A stretch of DNA of 19,074 bases. It comes from JBBTXJ01 sp964636345. GTDB taxonomy: Bacteria; Patescibacteriota; Patescibacteriia; Magasanikbacterales; JBBTXJ01. A model generated the notes under the pieces. That model had not been told where the DNA came from and ran no database searches. It saw only the letters and a program-made list of their open reading frames with translations. The translations under genes were made by a program, and so were the position numbers. The stretch lies in NCBI GenBank assembly GCA_964636345.1, contig CAZWRL010000015.1:1-19074 (forward strand), given 5' to 3'. Positions 1 to 7,937 of the stretch are shown piece after piece (the first letter of the stretch is position 1; each line of letters opens with the position of its first letter).

Positions 1-1313
1 AATTTCTGCTCGGCGCCTTTGCGAGAGAGTTCCTGGTGATTTTTGAATTCTTTTTGAAAACCGACCACATCAACAATAATACCGCGCTCGTTCGCCATTT
101 CCTGTGTTACTTCAAGCGGAAACCCGTGCGAAGTAAACAGATCAAACGCGGATTTGCCGCTCACCGCTTTTTCCTTCGCGACAATTCGCTCAAACTCGCG
201 GAGTCCTTTTTCAAGCGTGTGTCCAAACTTTTTTTCTTCTTTTTGCAATTCCTCCTGGATTCTCTGTGCATTTTCCCCCAATTCCGGATACGCATCTTTA
301 TATTCCTTCACCACGATAGCGCCGATGTCACGCGTGAACGCTCCGATGATACCCAATTTTTTCGCATGCATGACAGAACGGCGAATCAACCGCCGTAACA
401 CATAGCCCTGATCAACATTTGACGGCGTCACGCCACGCTGGTCGCCCAAAATAAACGCGGCGGTGCGGAGGTGATCTGCAATGACGCGCATGGACCAGCG
501 GGTTTTTGGATCGTCGGTGTAATTTTTACCGGCGAGTTCTTCAATTTTGTGGAGGATGGGCAAAAATAAATCCGTTTCAAATGGCGATTTTTCTCCATTC
601 AACACGGCGACCACGCGATCAAGCCCCATGCCCGTATCCACATTTTTTTGTTTGAGTGGTTTGAACGAGCCGTTGGCTTGTTTATCGTACTCCATGAAAA
701 CGTCGTTCCAAATTTCAACCCACTGTTTGTTATCTGAATCAAACTTTTTTGGCGCGGCGCCGTCACCGGACCAGTAAAACATTTCCGTATCTGGGCCGCA
801 TGGCCCTGTCTGTCCTGCCGGACCCCACCAGTTATTTTCTTTTGGTAAATACGCGATGCGTTCTTTCGGAATACCAAGTGATTGCCACAATTTTGCGGAT
901 TCTTCGTCGCGGGGCGCATCCTTATCTCCCGCAAAAACAGAAATCGCCAATTTTTCAAGCGGAATGTCAAGCCATTTTTTGCTCGTCAAAAATTCAAAAC
1001 TCCAATCAATGGCTTCTTTTTTGAAGTAATCCCCGAGCGACCAGTTGCCGAGCATTTCGAAAAACGTGAGGTGCGTGTCATCCCCCACTTCTTCAATGTC
1101 TCCCGTGCGAATGCATTTCTGCACATTGGCAAGCCGCGTGCCTCCCGGATGTTTTTCACCCAAAAGATAGGGCACGAGCGGATGCATGCCGGCGGTGGTA
1201 AAAAGCACGGTGGGATCATTTTCTGGAATAAGCGAAGCAGACGGGATCACAGCGTGGCCCTTTTCTTTGAAAAATTCTAGGTATTTTTTGCGGAGTTCTG
1301 TAGCGGATAGCAT
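1..1313 (-). CDS. alaS: Alanine--tRNA ligase, N-terminal part (cut by the window edge)
   Basis: Charges tRNA-Ala with alanine in the cytoplasm. The visible 437 residues cover the class II catalytic core and the following helical tRNA-recognition domain. Family motifs read in order: RTGDIEEVG (about 69-77, motif 2 region), FFEMLGNWSLGDYF (84-97), GPCGPDTEMFYW (170-181), GMGLDRVVAVL (228-238, motif 3), then a GYVLRRLIRRSVMH-type helix. The editing and C-Ala domains would lie beyond the left edge, so whether the enzyme is full length cannot be judged. The ATG at 1313 is chosen because the reading matches the family's N-terminus and a -10 box ends 6 nt upstream, placing the predicted transcript start on the A of the ATG. 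No Shine-Dalgarno is present. It is divergent from the 145-aa gene, and the two -35 boxes overlap. Confidence 0.97.
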   Translation of the reverse strand, partial: MLSATELRKKYLEFFKEKGHAVIPSASLIPENDPTVLFTTAGMHPLVPYLLGEKHPGGTRLANVQKCIRTGDIEEVGDDTHLTFFEMLGNWSLGDYFKKEAIDWSFEFLTSKKWLDIPLEKLAISVFAGDKDAPRDEESAKLWQSLGIPKERIAYLPKENNWWGPAGQTGPCGPDTEMFYWSGDGAAPKKFDSDNKQWVEIWNDVFMEYDKQANGSFKPLKQKNVDTGMGLDRVVAVLNGEKSPFETDLFLPILHKIEELAGKNYTDDPKTRWSMRVIADHLRTAAFILGDQRGVTPSNVDQGYVLRRLIRRSVMHAKKLGIIGAFTRDIGAIVVKEYKDAYPELGENAQRIQEELQKEEKKFGHTLEKGLREFERIVAKEKAVSGKSAFDLFTSHGFPLEVTQEMANERGIIVDVVGFQKEFKNHQELSRKGAEQK

Positions 1314-1319
1314 GGGGAT

Positions 1320-1348
1320 ATAATAGCAAAATTGCGCAGACTTGACAA
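1320..1348 (-). promoter_or_regulatory. alaS promoter, predicted leaderless
   Basis: Read on the minus strand: TTGTCA (1348-1343), 17-nt spacer, TATTAT (1325-1320). Counting 7 nt from the last base of the -10 box puts +1 at 1313, the A of the alaS start codon. Confidence 0.7.
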
Positions 1349-1370
1349 CGGGAGAATTGTGTGCTATATT
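1342..1370 (+). promoter_or_regulatory. Consensus promoter of the 145-aa gene
   Basis: TTGACA (1342-1347), 17-nt spacer, TATATT (1365-1370). Predicted +1 is near 1377, leaving a leader of about 29 nt. The -35 box shares five bases with the -35 box of the opposing alaS promoter (1343-1348). Confidence 0.8.
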
Positions 1371-1405
1371 CTTCTTACACAACTGGTACTGGCACGGAGG
1401 GAAAA

Positions 1406-1843
1406 ATGCGAGAGACCGAGATTCGGGAGATCACGGGACCGGCTCAGGCGCCGGAACCGGACACGGTGACTCTCAAGGGGGGAGGCAGGACGCATGAGGT
1501 GCCGATCGGGCAACAGCGCACGGTCAGCGTACGCGTAACGAAGGGCTACCCAGTTCCGAAGCGCAGGGCGTCCGGGATCTACCAGAGCGGTAGCATCCTG
1601 ACCGTGGTGTTCGGCGCCGACATGATCCTGACGACGATCGAGGTGGGTGAGAACCTCTTCGAGGCCCTCCACATGGTCGTCGTCTCCAAGGGCGACGGAA
1701 GCAGCGACATCCCGCGGAGCTTCCTGTACGCTTTCGGGACCGAGGGGCGGCCGCGGCCGGCCGTGACGATCGCACGTCCGGTCTCGGCAGCGGCCACGGA
1801 CTGGACGATCATGATCGACGAACCGAAGTCCATGCGCGAGTAG
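1406..1843 (+). CDS. Hypothetical protein, 145 aa, in a self-contained cassette
   Basis: I do not recognise a family. The product looks soluble and probably beta-rich: many alternating Val/Thr/Ile stretches, no signal peptide, no membrane segment. An upstream in-frame ATG at 1361 is rejected because it lies between the -35 and -10 boxes. The ATG at 1406 is preceded by GGAGG (1396-1400) with 5 nt spacing. Base composition is unlike the neighbours: a hand count gives 41/60 G+C at 1561-1620 against 21/60 at 2161-2220 in mnmA, and the codons favour CTC, GTC, ACG and GAC endings. It has its own promoter and intrinsic terminator, and converges on mnmA. Foreign origin or selection for strong translation would both explain the composition. 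It is confidently a gene, of unknown function. Confidence 0.85.
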   Translation: MRETEIREITGPAQAPEPDTVTLKGGGRTHEVPIGQQRTVSVRVTKGYPVPKRRASGIYQSGSILTVVFGADMILTTIEVGENLFEALHMVVVSKGDGSSDIPRSFLYAFGTEGRPRPAVTIARPVSAAATDWTIMIDEPKSMRE

Positions 1844-1859
1844 CAAGATCGAGACGTAC

Positions 1860-1907
1860 CGCCGGGAGCGGCTCTTGTACCAACAGGGGTCGCCCCGGCG
1901 TTTTTTT
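1860..1907 (+). terminator. Intrinsic terminator of the 145-aa gene
   Basis: Arm CGCCGGGAGCG (1860-1870) pairs with CGCCCCGGCG (1891-1900): 10 bp with one bulged A, a 20-nt loop, then seven T (1901-1907). The T-run overlaps the mnmA stop codon on the other strand. No T-run follows the hairpin on the minus strand, so it should not stop mnmA transcription. Confidence 0.85.
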
Positions 1908-2949
1908 ATTGAATCACTCCTCCACCAAGACACGCGCCGTTTTTATAAAATACAGCGAATTGGCCGGGTGTGATGGCGCGCTGTCGTTTTGAACAAACGA
2001 CCATGATATTTTTTCCTTGCTTTTTAACCATGCATCGTTGCAATTCCTGACGATGACGGAAACGGACATCTGCTTTCCCTGCGCACGCGCCCGCTATCCA
2101 ATGCACATCCCCTACTGCAATTTCACGCGTGAATAGCCGCGGATCATTTTCCGAGCCAACAACCAATTCATTTTTTTTGAAATCTTTTGCAACAACATAG
2201 AATGGCTTGGGCGCGCTTTTTTGCATCAATCCATGCCGTTGACCGATGGTGTAGTACATCAAACCATCATGCTCCCCCACCACATCACCAGTCGTTGTGA
2301 CAATTTTCCCCAGCTTTGGTTTTATTTTCTGTTTCAAAAAATCCTTCATGTTGATCTCGCCAATAAAACACACACCCATTGACTCCGCGTGTTCTGCAGT
2401 GGGCAAACCAAATTTTCGCGCGAGTGCGCGAACCTGTGGTTTGGTGTAATTGCCAATGGGGAACAGGGTATGCGCGAGCTGATCTTGCGAAAGTTGATGC
2501 AAAAAATACGTTTGATCTTTGTTTTCATCTTTGGCGCGCAAGAGGTAACACACACCAGCGCGCGTTGCCACACGCGCGTAATGCCCAGTTGCAATTTTGT
2601 CCGCGCCCAATTTTTTTGCCGTTTTCAAAAACGGACCAAACTTCACCGTGGTATTGCAAACGACATCCGGATTTGGCGTGCGTCCGGCTCGATATTCGCG
2701 AAACATATAATCCACCACGCCTGTGCGATATTCTTTTTGAAAATCCAGCACCACCAGCGGGATGCCGAGTTTCGCCGCCACGCGCTGCGCGTCGCGCTTG
2801 TCATTTTTCCAATCACAAACACCCTGAACGTCTTTCGTGTCCGTCCAGTTCTTCATAAAGGCGCCGATCACCTCGTGGCCTTCGCGCACCAAGAGCGCGG
2901 CGGCCACGGAAGAATCAACACCGCCGGACATGGCGACCACTATTTTCAT
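1906..2949 (-). CDS. mnmA: tRNA-specific 2-thiouridylase MnmA (TrmU)
   Basis: Adenylates and thiolates U34 of Lys, Glu and Gln tRNAs, making s2U in the wobble position. The 347-aa protein has the N-terminal PP-loop SGGVDSSVAA (8-17), the first catalytic cysteine C98 in PDVVCNTTVKF, the ATP-pocket motif KDQTYFL (144-150), and the second cysteine C194 in MGVCFIGE, followed by the C-terminal beta-barrel. Length and both cysteines fit an active enzyme. The start at 2949 gives the canonical MKIVVAMSGG N-terminus. It is probably monocistronic. A consensus promoter ends 8 nt before the ATG, so the mRNA should have a leader of about 2 nt, with no Shine-Dalgarno. I see no terminator after the stop, so transcription may run antisense into the 145-aa gene. 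Confidence 0.97.
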   Translation of the reverse strand: MKIVVAMSGGVDSSVAAALLVREGHEVIGAFMKNWTDTKDVQGVCDWKNDKRDAQRVAAKLGIPLVVLDFQKEYRTGVVDYMFREYRAGRTPNPDVVCNTTVKFGPFLKTAKKLGADKIATGHYARVATRAGVCYLLRAKDENKDQTYFLHQLSQDQLAHTLFPIGNYTKPQVRALARKFGLPTAEHAESMGVCFIGEINMKDFLKQKIKPKLGKIVTTTGDVVGEHDGLMYYTIGQRHGLMQKSAPKPFYVVAKDFKKNELVVGSENDPRLFTREIAVGDVHWIAGACAGKADVRFRHRQELQRCMVKKQGKNIMVVCSKRQRAITPGQFAVFYKNGACLGGGVIQ

Positions 2950-2957
2950 AATTGATG

Positions 2958-2986
2958 AGTATATACTATCAAATATGGCGTGTCAA
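2958..2986 (-). promoter_or_regulatory. mnmA promoter, predicted leaderless
   Basis: Minus strand: TTGACA (2986-2981), 17-nt spacer, TATACT (2963-2958). Predicted +1 at about 2951, 2 nt before the mnmA ATG at 2949. Confidence 0.8.
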
Positions 2987-2994
2987 AGGATATA

Positions 2995-3023
2995 TAAAAG
3001 GGGCAAGTGGTGGTGCATGCCCC
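2995..3023 (-). terminator. Intrinsic terminator of the 63-aa gene
   Basis: Minus strand: GGGGCA (3023-3018) pairs with TGCCCC (3005-3000) around a 12-nt loop, followed by TTTTATATA. The stem is short (6 bp) but GC-rich. It sits just before the mnmA -35 box and would insulate mnmA from the cassette. Confidence 0.6.
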
Positions 3024-3055
3024 GAGAGCCCTACATCTGATAGACGTAACCCGGC

Positions 3056-3247
3056 TCATCGCGCAGTCGCAGCAACTCCAGATCCGAGTCCAACAGGGAC
3101 TCTTCTGAAGGAACCGAGTGCGTCGTCCAGCCGATCCGCGCACTGCCGAATCGCGCTGAAGAACCGGTCTGCCGTCCACGGCAGATGCTGGTAGGAGATC
3201 TCCACCAGCCGTACGATGTCCTTCTTGAGCTGTTCCCTCGTTATCAC
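3056..3247 (-). CDS. Hypothetical protein, 63 aa, GTG start, self-contained cassette
   Basis: Small, mostly helical protein of unknown family; the N-terminal half reads as an amphipathic helix (REQLKKDIVRLVEISYQHL), with one cysteine (C37) and no signal peptide or membrane segment. The start is GTG at 3247, supported by AGGAGG (3258-3253) exactly 5 nt upstream and a -10 box 28 nt upstream. The stop is TGA. Codons are G+C-rich (CTG, GAC, GTC, ATC) compared with mnmA and the hydrolase on either side. Promoter, Shine-Dalgarno and terminator are all its own. No homologue comes to mind. The overlapping minus-strand frame at 2946-3179 is less likely because it reads through the terminator and the mnmA promoter. 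Confidence 0.7.
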   Translation of the reverse strand: MITREQLKKDIVRLVEISYQHLPWTADRFFSAIRQCADRLDDALGSFRRVPVGLGSGVAATAR

Positions 3248-3275
3248 GGTGTCCTCCTGGAATGGGTGAACTACT

Positions 3276-3303
3276 ATTTTATTACATACCGCGCGCCTGT
3301 CAA
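3276..3303 (-). promoter_or_regulatory. Promoter of the 63-aa gene
   Basis: Minus strand: TTGACA (3303-3298), 16-nt spacer, TAAAAT (3281-3276). The -35 box begins 3 nt after the stop codon of the upstream hydrolase gene. Confidence 0.75.
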
Positions 3304-3306
3304 CTG

Positions 3307-4053
3307 CTACACGGCGCCAACCAGTGAAACGATCTTTTGCACTAACGCCGAATCAGTATTAAACAAATCAGTCCCGTGCGCCGCGCCTTGATACCGAAGC
3401 ACTTCCGGAGCAACCGCAACCATGCGCCCGGCGAGTGTAGTGACCGTGTCAAACGAATAGGTGTCCCCTTCTGCCGCCGCAAACAAAACCTTCTGATCAG
3501 GCGCGATGCGTACACCGGCGCGTTCAGCATTCACACCGCGATAATCTAACCCGGGCGACAGCGCTACGGTAACCGGTATCTTATGGTGTTCCGACCCGTA
3601 CACCATCGCGAGGTTCGCGCCGATGCTCGCGCCAATGAGCGCAATCGTTTCTTCGCGCGCGCCTTTTTCTTTCAGCCACGTAATTGCCGCTTCAACATCG
3701 CGCATCTTTGCCTGCTGTTCCGCATCGGAAAATTTTTTGTAATCAAGCGCGCCTCCCGCTGATTGCGTACTCTCTCCATGTCCACGCAAATCTATCGCGA
3801 GTGATGCAATATCCGCAGCGTGCAACGCCTCCGCAAGCGGCTGCCAGCTCTCTTTTGTCGCGGGCATCATGTGAAGAAGTAACGCAAAACGCTTCGGATT
3901 TTCCACGACATACCACTTGCCGACAATCGTAACGCCATCGCTCGTTTGAAAAGAAATTTTTACCGGCATAGACACTGCCGCTGATTGCCGCGCGAAGCCG
4001 CAACCAGCGCCCACTAAAAATAAAACACTACAAAGTAACGCTATTTTTCTCAT
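3307..4053 (-). CDS. Alpha/beta hydrolase, probable lipoprotein
   Basis: A 248-aa serine hydrolase of the alpha/beta fold, substrate unknown. The N-terminus is a signal peptide (basic MRK, hydrophobic 4-16) ending in VGAGC with Cys18, a slightly non-canonical lipobox, so it is probably membrane-anchored outside the cytoplasm. The oxyanion-loop region LLLHMMP (58-64) and DLRGHGES (88-95) are typical of the fold. The probable triad is Ser143 in GASIG (141-145), Asp197 in AAEGDT and His226 in GAAHGTD. It is the last gene of the four-gene operon, and its ATG lies inside tdk with a 25-nt overlap, which suggests translational coupling. No terminator is seen after its stop. An esterase, peptidase-like or carboxylesterase role are all possible. 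Confidence 0.88.
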   Translation of the reverse strand: MRKIALLCSVLFLVGAGCGFARQSAAVSMPVKISFQTSDGVTIVGKWYVVENPKRFALLLHMMPATKESWQPLAEALHAADIASLAIDLRGHGESTQSAGGALDYKKFSDAEQQAKMRDVEAAITWLKEKGAREETIALIGASIGANLAMVYGSEHHKIPVTVALSPGLDYRGVNAERAGVRIAPDQKVLFAAAEGDTYSFDTVTTLAGRMVAVAPEVLRYQGAAHGTDLFNTDSALVQKIVSLVGAV

Positions 4054-4693
4054 ACATCTTCATGGTGAGACGCGTCGGAAGCGGACACGCCCTGCCCGGC
4101 ACGATGTGGTGGCGCACACAACGCGCCTCGTAGGATTCTTGCGCGCCAATCAGTTTCACGGGATCAGTGTAGTGCGCCGGATTGCCACTCACCAGCCGTT
4201 GCGTACGTGTCGCTTCACGCCCGCACCGCTCTCCCACCTCACCGCGATACGTGCACACCGCGGACAACTTCACAATAAAATCCGCGCGCACCAAAAGATC
4301 AGCCATGGTGCGCGTAGATCCGTGGCCGAACGGAAATGGTTCACCACGAAAATCCAAATTGAGCCCGGCGGCCATCACGCGTTTCCCCTGTTCAACCAGA
4401 TGACTGACATAATCAATAATAATATCGTCAAAAAACTGCACCTCGTCAATGACCACCAGTTGCGTATCGGGAAGCACGAGATTAATCATCTCGCGCGTGT
4501 TTATAACCGGCACTGCCTGAATCATACCGCCATCATACGAAGCCAATTTTTCCGCCGGCGCATACCGACTATCTTCGGAAAACTTAAACAATTGCATTTC
4601 TTTTTCTGCAATCTGTTCCCTCCTGATCTGCCGGATAAGTTCCGTGGATTTGCCGCTGAACATTGGTCCGGTAATCACGGTGAGGTGGGCCAT
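4028..4693 (-). CDS. tdk: Thymidine kinase, type II
   Basis: Phosphorylates thymidine to dTMP with ATP, a salvage route suited to a cell with little de novo nucleotide synthesis. The 221-aa protein has the P-loop GPMFSGKST (9-17), the DEVQFF motif (83-88, with Glu84 at the position of the family's catalytic glutamate), and AAGLNLDFRGEPF (108-120). The zinc-site residues are C147, C157, C192 and H195. C147 and C157 are 10 residues apart instead of the usual close CxxC spacing, so the first zinc knuckle carries an insertion. The conserved RTQRLVSGNPAHYTDP follows. The ATG is 2 nt after the ATPase stop, and the 3' end overlaps the hydrolase gene. Confidence 0.96.
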   Translation of the reverse strand: MAHLTVITGPMFSGKSTELIRQIRREQIAEKEMQLFKFSEDSRYAPAEKLASYDGGMIQAVPVINTREMINLVLPDTQLVVIDEVQFFDDIIIDYVSHLVEQGKRVMAAGLNLDFRGEPFPFGHGSTRTMADLLVRADFIVKLSAVCTYRGEVGERCGREATRTQRLVSGNPAHYTDPVKLIGAQESYEARCVRHHIVPGRACPLPTRLTMKMYEKNSVTL

Positions 4694-4695
4694 AA

Positions 4696-6390
4696 TTATG
4701 GTTGTTTCAGTGCGTCAAGTGAGATACCTTTCTCTTCTGGATTCCCCAGCACCACATCCTGCACATCAGGAGCCACCACAACCACACGCGACGCAGTGCT
4801 CTGATCTTGGAATCCTCCGGAGGACTGCCCGCCTTGACCGTGAGCACCCTTCTTTTTGCGATGACGTTTGCGTTTACGTCGGTCACTTCCGTCAAGAATA
4901 CGGTGATCAGGTTTGACAACTACCATCAGCCGCTCCCCTTCCCCCGTAGGCTCGAAACGCGGACTGGCGTCTGGCAATACTTTAATAATTTCAACCGGCC
5001 GTTCCTCTCGTGCCCGTCGCGGCGGCGGAGTATATTCATCACGTGTGACTTCGGTGCCGCCCCCCTCTTCTTCCTCAACATCGGTAGATGCACCGCCCGT
5101 CGGAACCAATTCAACAAATCCACTCCACCGCGCTATTTTTTCTTCAATCATGGCGCGACTCCGCCCATACTGTTCACGTGACGAGGCAATCACAGAGGCC
5201 ATGCTCCCGGTACGCGCGTCAATGGGAGGAATGGTTGTGGCGGAAAAAGGCGCGGACGCAACACCGTCAATCATCAAACGCAGATACATGTTGTATTTGG
5301 GCAGATTCACAAAATCAGCAATCAAAAAATGCGGCTCAAATTCCTTCTCAAGCACCTCTGCATCGGTTGCCCCAACCCTAAACGCCACCAACGTTCCCAC
5401 GTTACCAAAAACCGCGGCCGCCACCTCTTCTGACAACTGCTCAACATATTGGTGAGCCATCACTAAACTTAAACGATACTTACGCGCTTCCGACAAAATA
5501 TTAGCAAATGATTCCGTGGCGAAATTTTGAAACTCGTCAACATACAAAAAGAAATCGCGGCGCTCGTTTTCCGGCGTATCCACGCGCTCCATGGAGGATA
5601 ATTGAACCTTCGTTACCATCATGCCGCCAAGGAGCCGTGAATTATCCTCGCCAATCCGGCCCTTTGATAAATTAACGAGTAAAATTTTCCCTGAATCCAT
5701 AATCTCACGAATATTGATGGTGGATTTTACCTGCGCCACAATGTTGCGGATAACGGACGCGGATAAAAACTGCCCAATCTTGTTTTGAATGGCGGCGGTG
5801 GCTTCTGACGCAAACTTATCCGTGTATTTTGCGTATTCATCAACCCAAAACGCCTTGATGACCGGGTCCTTAATTTCCGCCACCACTTTCTTGCGATACA
5901 CGGCATCGGCAAACATGCGATTGACGCCGAGGAGCGTGCTGCCTGGAAAATCCATAAGCGCTAAGATGGCGTTATTCAACAAATATTCCATGCGCGCGCT
6001 CCACTGGTCAACCCAAATTTTCTTAAACACACCCATGAGTCCGCCGACCACCAAATGCTTATGATCCGGATTGATGGTTTCTAAAATATTGAACCCAATG
6101 GGATATTCAAGGTCAGCGGGGTTAAAATACACCACATCATTGACGCGTGATGGCGGAACAAAATCAAGAATTTTTTCTACCGTATCGCCGTGTGGATCAA
6201 TGTAACACAGCCCGTGGCCCGCGTAGATGTCAGAGAGCACCATGTGTTCCAACATCGTTGTCTTGCCCATACCGGTCTTTCCAATGAGATACATGTGTCG
6301 ACGGCGATCATCCAGTTTAATACCAAACTTTCTATTTTCGTTACGAAAATTAGTTTGAGCAAAAATGGTAAGATCTTTATGATTTTCCAT
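4696..6390 (-). CDS. VirD4/TraG-like ATPase (type IV secretion or conjugation coupling family)
   Basis: A 564-aa P-loop ATPase of the HerA/FtsK superfamily, closest in look to VirD4/TraG coupling ATPases that pump DNA or protein. Walker A is GKTGMGKTT (37-45), followed by CYIDPHGD (62-69). Walker B is FLYVDEFQNF (281-290, with D285 and E286), and the sensor-like MAHQY is at 311-315. After about residue 430 the chain is disordered and charged, with an acidic run EEEEGGG and a basic patch RRKRKRHRKKK (504-514) that could bind nucleic acid. No membrane segment is present. The start at 6390 is chosen because it follows the upstream stop by 1 nt (TAATATG); an in-frame extension to 6456 would overlap that gene. 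The membrane anchor is probably supplied by the upstream 511-aa protein. Confidence 0.85.
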   Translation of the reverse strand: MENHKDLTIFAQTNFRNENRKFGIKLDDRRRHMYLIGKTGMGKTTMLEHMVLSDIYAGHGLCYIDPHGDTVEKILDFVPPSRVNDVVYFNPADLEYPIGFNILETINPDHKHLVVGGLMGVFKKIWVDQWSARMEYLLNNAILALMDFPGSTLLGVNRMFADAVYRKKVVAEIKDPVIKAFWVDEYAKYTDKFASEATAAIQNKIGQFLSASVIRNIVAQVKSTINIREIMDSGKILLVNLSKGRIGEDNSRLLGGMMVTKVQLSSMERVDTPENERRDFFLYVDEFQNFATESFANILSEARKYRLSLVMAHQYVEQLSEEVAAAVFGNVGTLVAFRVGATDAEVLEKEFEPHFLIADFVNLPKYNMYLRLMIDGVASAPFSATTIPPIDARTGSMASVIASSREQYGRSRAMIEEKIARWSGFVELVPTGGASTDVEEEEGGGTEVTRDEYTPPPRRAREERPVEIIKVLPDASPRFEPTGEGERLMVVVKPDHRILDGSDRRKRKRHRKKKGAHGQGGQSSGGFQDQSTASRVVVVAPDVQDVVLGNPEEKGISLDALKQP

Positions 6391-6391
6391 A

Positions 6392-7927
6392 TTACACAAC
6401 CGGTAAATTAGCGGGCGGCGCGCCCGAACCATCGGGCGGCGGCTCAACCGCTCCATTCACATCAATCTCAGGCTCGCTTAATGATGAAACGGTGGGTGGC
6501 GCCGTAAATACATGAGGTTTCGTTTTGCTCCGCACCGCGCCAATATCGGAAACAAAACCGGCGGGAGCGCGTTGCGGTGTATGGCGAATGGGCATGCCGC
6601 CCGGCGCCTCTTCAAACGGAATATCCGTCGGCAAATATGACGGTGGCTGGGCGCGGCGCGCGTCAAGACGTTTCAAAAGTGGCGTCTTCACCGTCATCAC
6701 CGGAAAGTGCCAGAGTGTCGCCAATTCCTCCGTATTTAAAATAAACTCAAATAATCCTGCCCAGGTACTGCGTTTTTTATACGCTTTCACAATCTTGGCG
6801 CGACGAATATTTTTACGCGCCTCAACAAAAACATAATGCGCCGCCGTGCCCGTTAATTTATATTCCGGCTTCAAACTATTAGAGGACTCATCCGCAAACT
6901 GTTTGATAGCGCCCACCAGGCCGTACGCAACGCGATCTTTATTAAAACGCTCTTTCTCCGCGATATACACCGCGCGTATTTTGCAATTGAACCCAATTTT
7001 TGAAACCTTATTTTCCACATCTTCAATACTTTTGCGTTCACCCGGTGTCAACGCAAACATACCAAAGGATACCTTCTCCTCTTTCTTTTCCTCCATGCCA
7101 AAAATATCAAACCCGACCGCCGCTCCCAAACCACCAATAAGTTTCATTGGCAGATCGCCAATTTTTTGCACCAGCGTATCCTTGTGCTTTTCCGGCTTAC
7201 CCATCAATTTTTTTGCCAACGCAAAACCACCCGCTTTCCATTGTTGCCCAATTGGTTTCACTAAAATTTGAAACCACAATTGTTCACCCTTGCCAATACG
7301 ACTAAACGATTCCAAAAACGCCGCCATAGGATCTTTAAAAAAATCCTTATCATTCTCATCTACAAAACTCTTGTATGTTTTAATGGGAAAATAATGGTGC
7401 TGGCTTAATTTCCATTCCGCGCCCCAGCAATTATGCGTGTCATTAGGGTAGACATCGGGTATACCCTTGGTATAATCCTCCACTTCCGTAATTTCCGCAT
7501 CAGGGTATTGCGCGTAAATAGCCGCTTCAACGAGATCGCGATATTTTTCTTCGGTACGAATAATAAATTGTATGTACCCTTCAATACTGACAATTTCAAA
7601 ACTGAACCAGCGCTGATATTGGCCGTCAAGATATTTTTCCTTCAAATCGCGTGAGGCATGTCCGCCGGCCAGATGGGCAAAAATGTTTTCAACCGCGAGC
7701 GGCGTTTGGATATTGTCACTCGGCACATCAATGGCGAGGTATACCCACTTAAACGTTGCCTGGTACTTCCCCACGCGCATGTTGTAATACATAAAAAACC
7801 CCATCCATAAAATCACGGGGAACCAAATAATCCATCCGCCTATTTTAGTGAAAAATACTAAAACATCCCACGGACCGGCGGTAGCGGCCATGGACCAAAA
7901 CTGCAACAGCACATCAACATACGGCAT
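6392..7927 (-). CDS. Membrane protein paired with the VirD4-like ATPase, 511 aa
   Basis: One strongly hydrophobic stretch (about 20-48, rich in W, F and I) anchors the N-terminus; the rest should be cytoplasmic. The region around 106-150 (FSFEIVSIEGYIQFIIR, YRDLVEAAIYAQYPDAEI) resembles, from memory, the N-terminal part of VirB4/HerA-like conjugation ATPases, but this protein has no P-loop. A Pro-rich low-complexity tail covers roughly 440-511. The start at 7927 is preceded by AGGAGGG 4 nt upstream, yet a TATACT -10 box overlaps that element, so how translation starts is unclear. It heads the four-gene operon, and its stop is 1 nt before the ATPase ATG. Together they look like a two-subunit version of one membrane-bound translocase; function is inferred only. 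Confidence 0.85.
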   Translation of the reverse strand: MPYVDVLLQFWSMAATAGPWDVLVFFTKIGGWIIWFPVILWMGFFMYYNMRVGKYQATFKWVYLAIDVPSDNIQTPLAVENIFAHLAGGHASRDLKEKYLDGQYQRWFSFEIVSIEGYIQFIIRTEEKYRDLVEAAIYAQYPDAEITEVEDYTKGIPDVYPNDTHNCWGAEWKLSQHHYFPIKTYKSFVDENDKDFFKDPMAAFLESFSRIGKGEQLWFQILVKPIGQQWKAGGFALAKKLMGKPEKHKDTLVQKIGDLPMKLIGGLGAAVGFDIFGMEEKKEEKVSFGMFALTPGERKSIEDVENKVSKIGFNCKIRAVYIAEKERFNKDRVAYGLVGAIKQFADESSNSLKPEYKLTGTAAHYVFVEARKNIRRAKIVKAYKKRSTWAGLFEFILNTEELATLWHFPVMTVKTPLLKRLDARRAQPPSYLPTDIPFEEAPGGMPIRHTPQRAPAGFVSDIGAVRSKTKPHVFTAPPTVSSLSEPEIDVNGAVEPPPDGSGAPPANLPVV

Positions 7928-7937
7928 AGACCCTCCT

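Noticed and set aside
36..1280. Several open frames on the plus strand (36-398, 154-405, 547-777, 749-1024, 882-1280) and minus-strand frames 599-970 and 986-1219
   Set aside because: All overlap alaS in other frames; the alaS frame carries uninterrupted family motifs and the others show no coherent protein character.
1364..1933. Minus-strand frame of 189 aa opposite the 145-aa gene
   Set aside because: It is Arg/Asp-rich antisense of a G+C-rich gene, overlaps the mnmA 3' end, and lacks a promoter or ribosome site; the plus-strand gene has all signals.
2946..3179. Minus-strand frame overlapping the 63-aa gene
   Set aside because: It runs through the cassette terminator and the mnmA promoter and has no Shine-Dalgarno, unlike the GTG-started frame.
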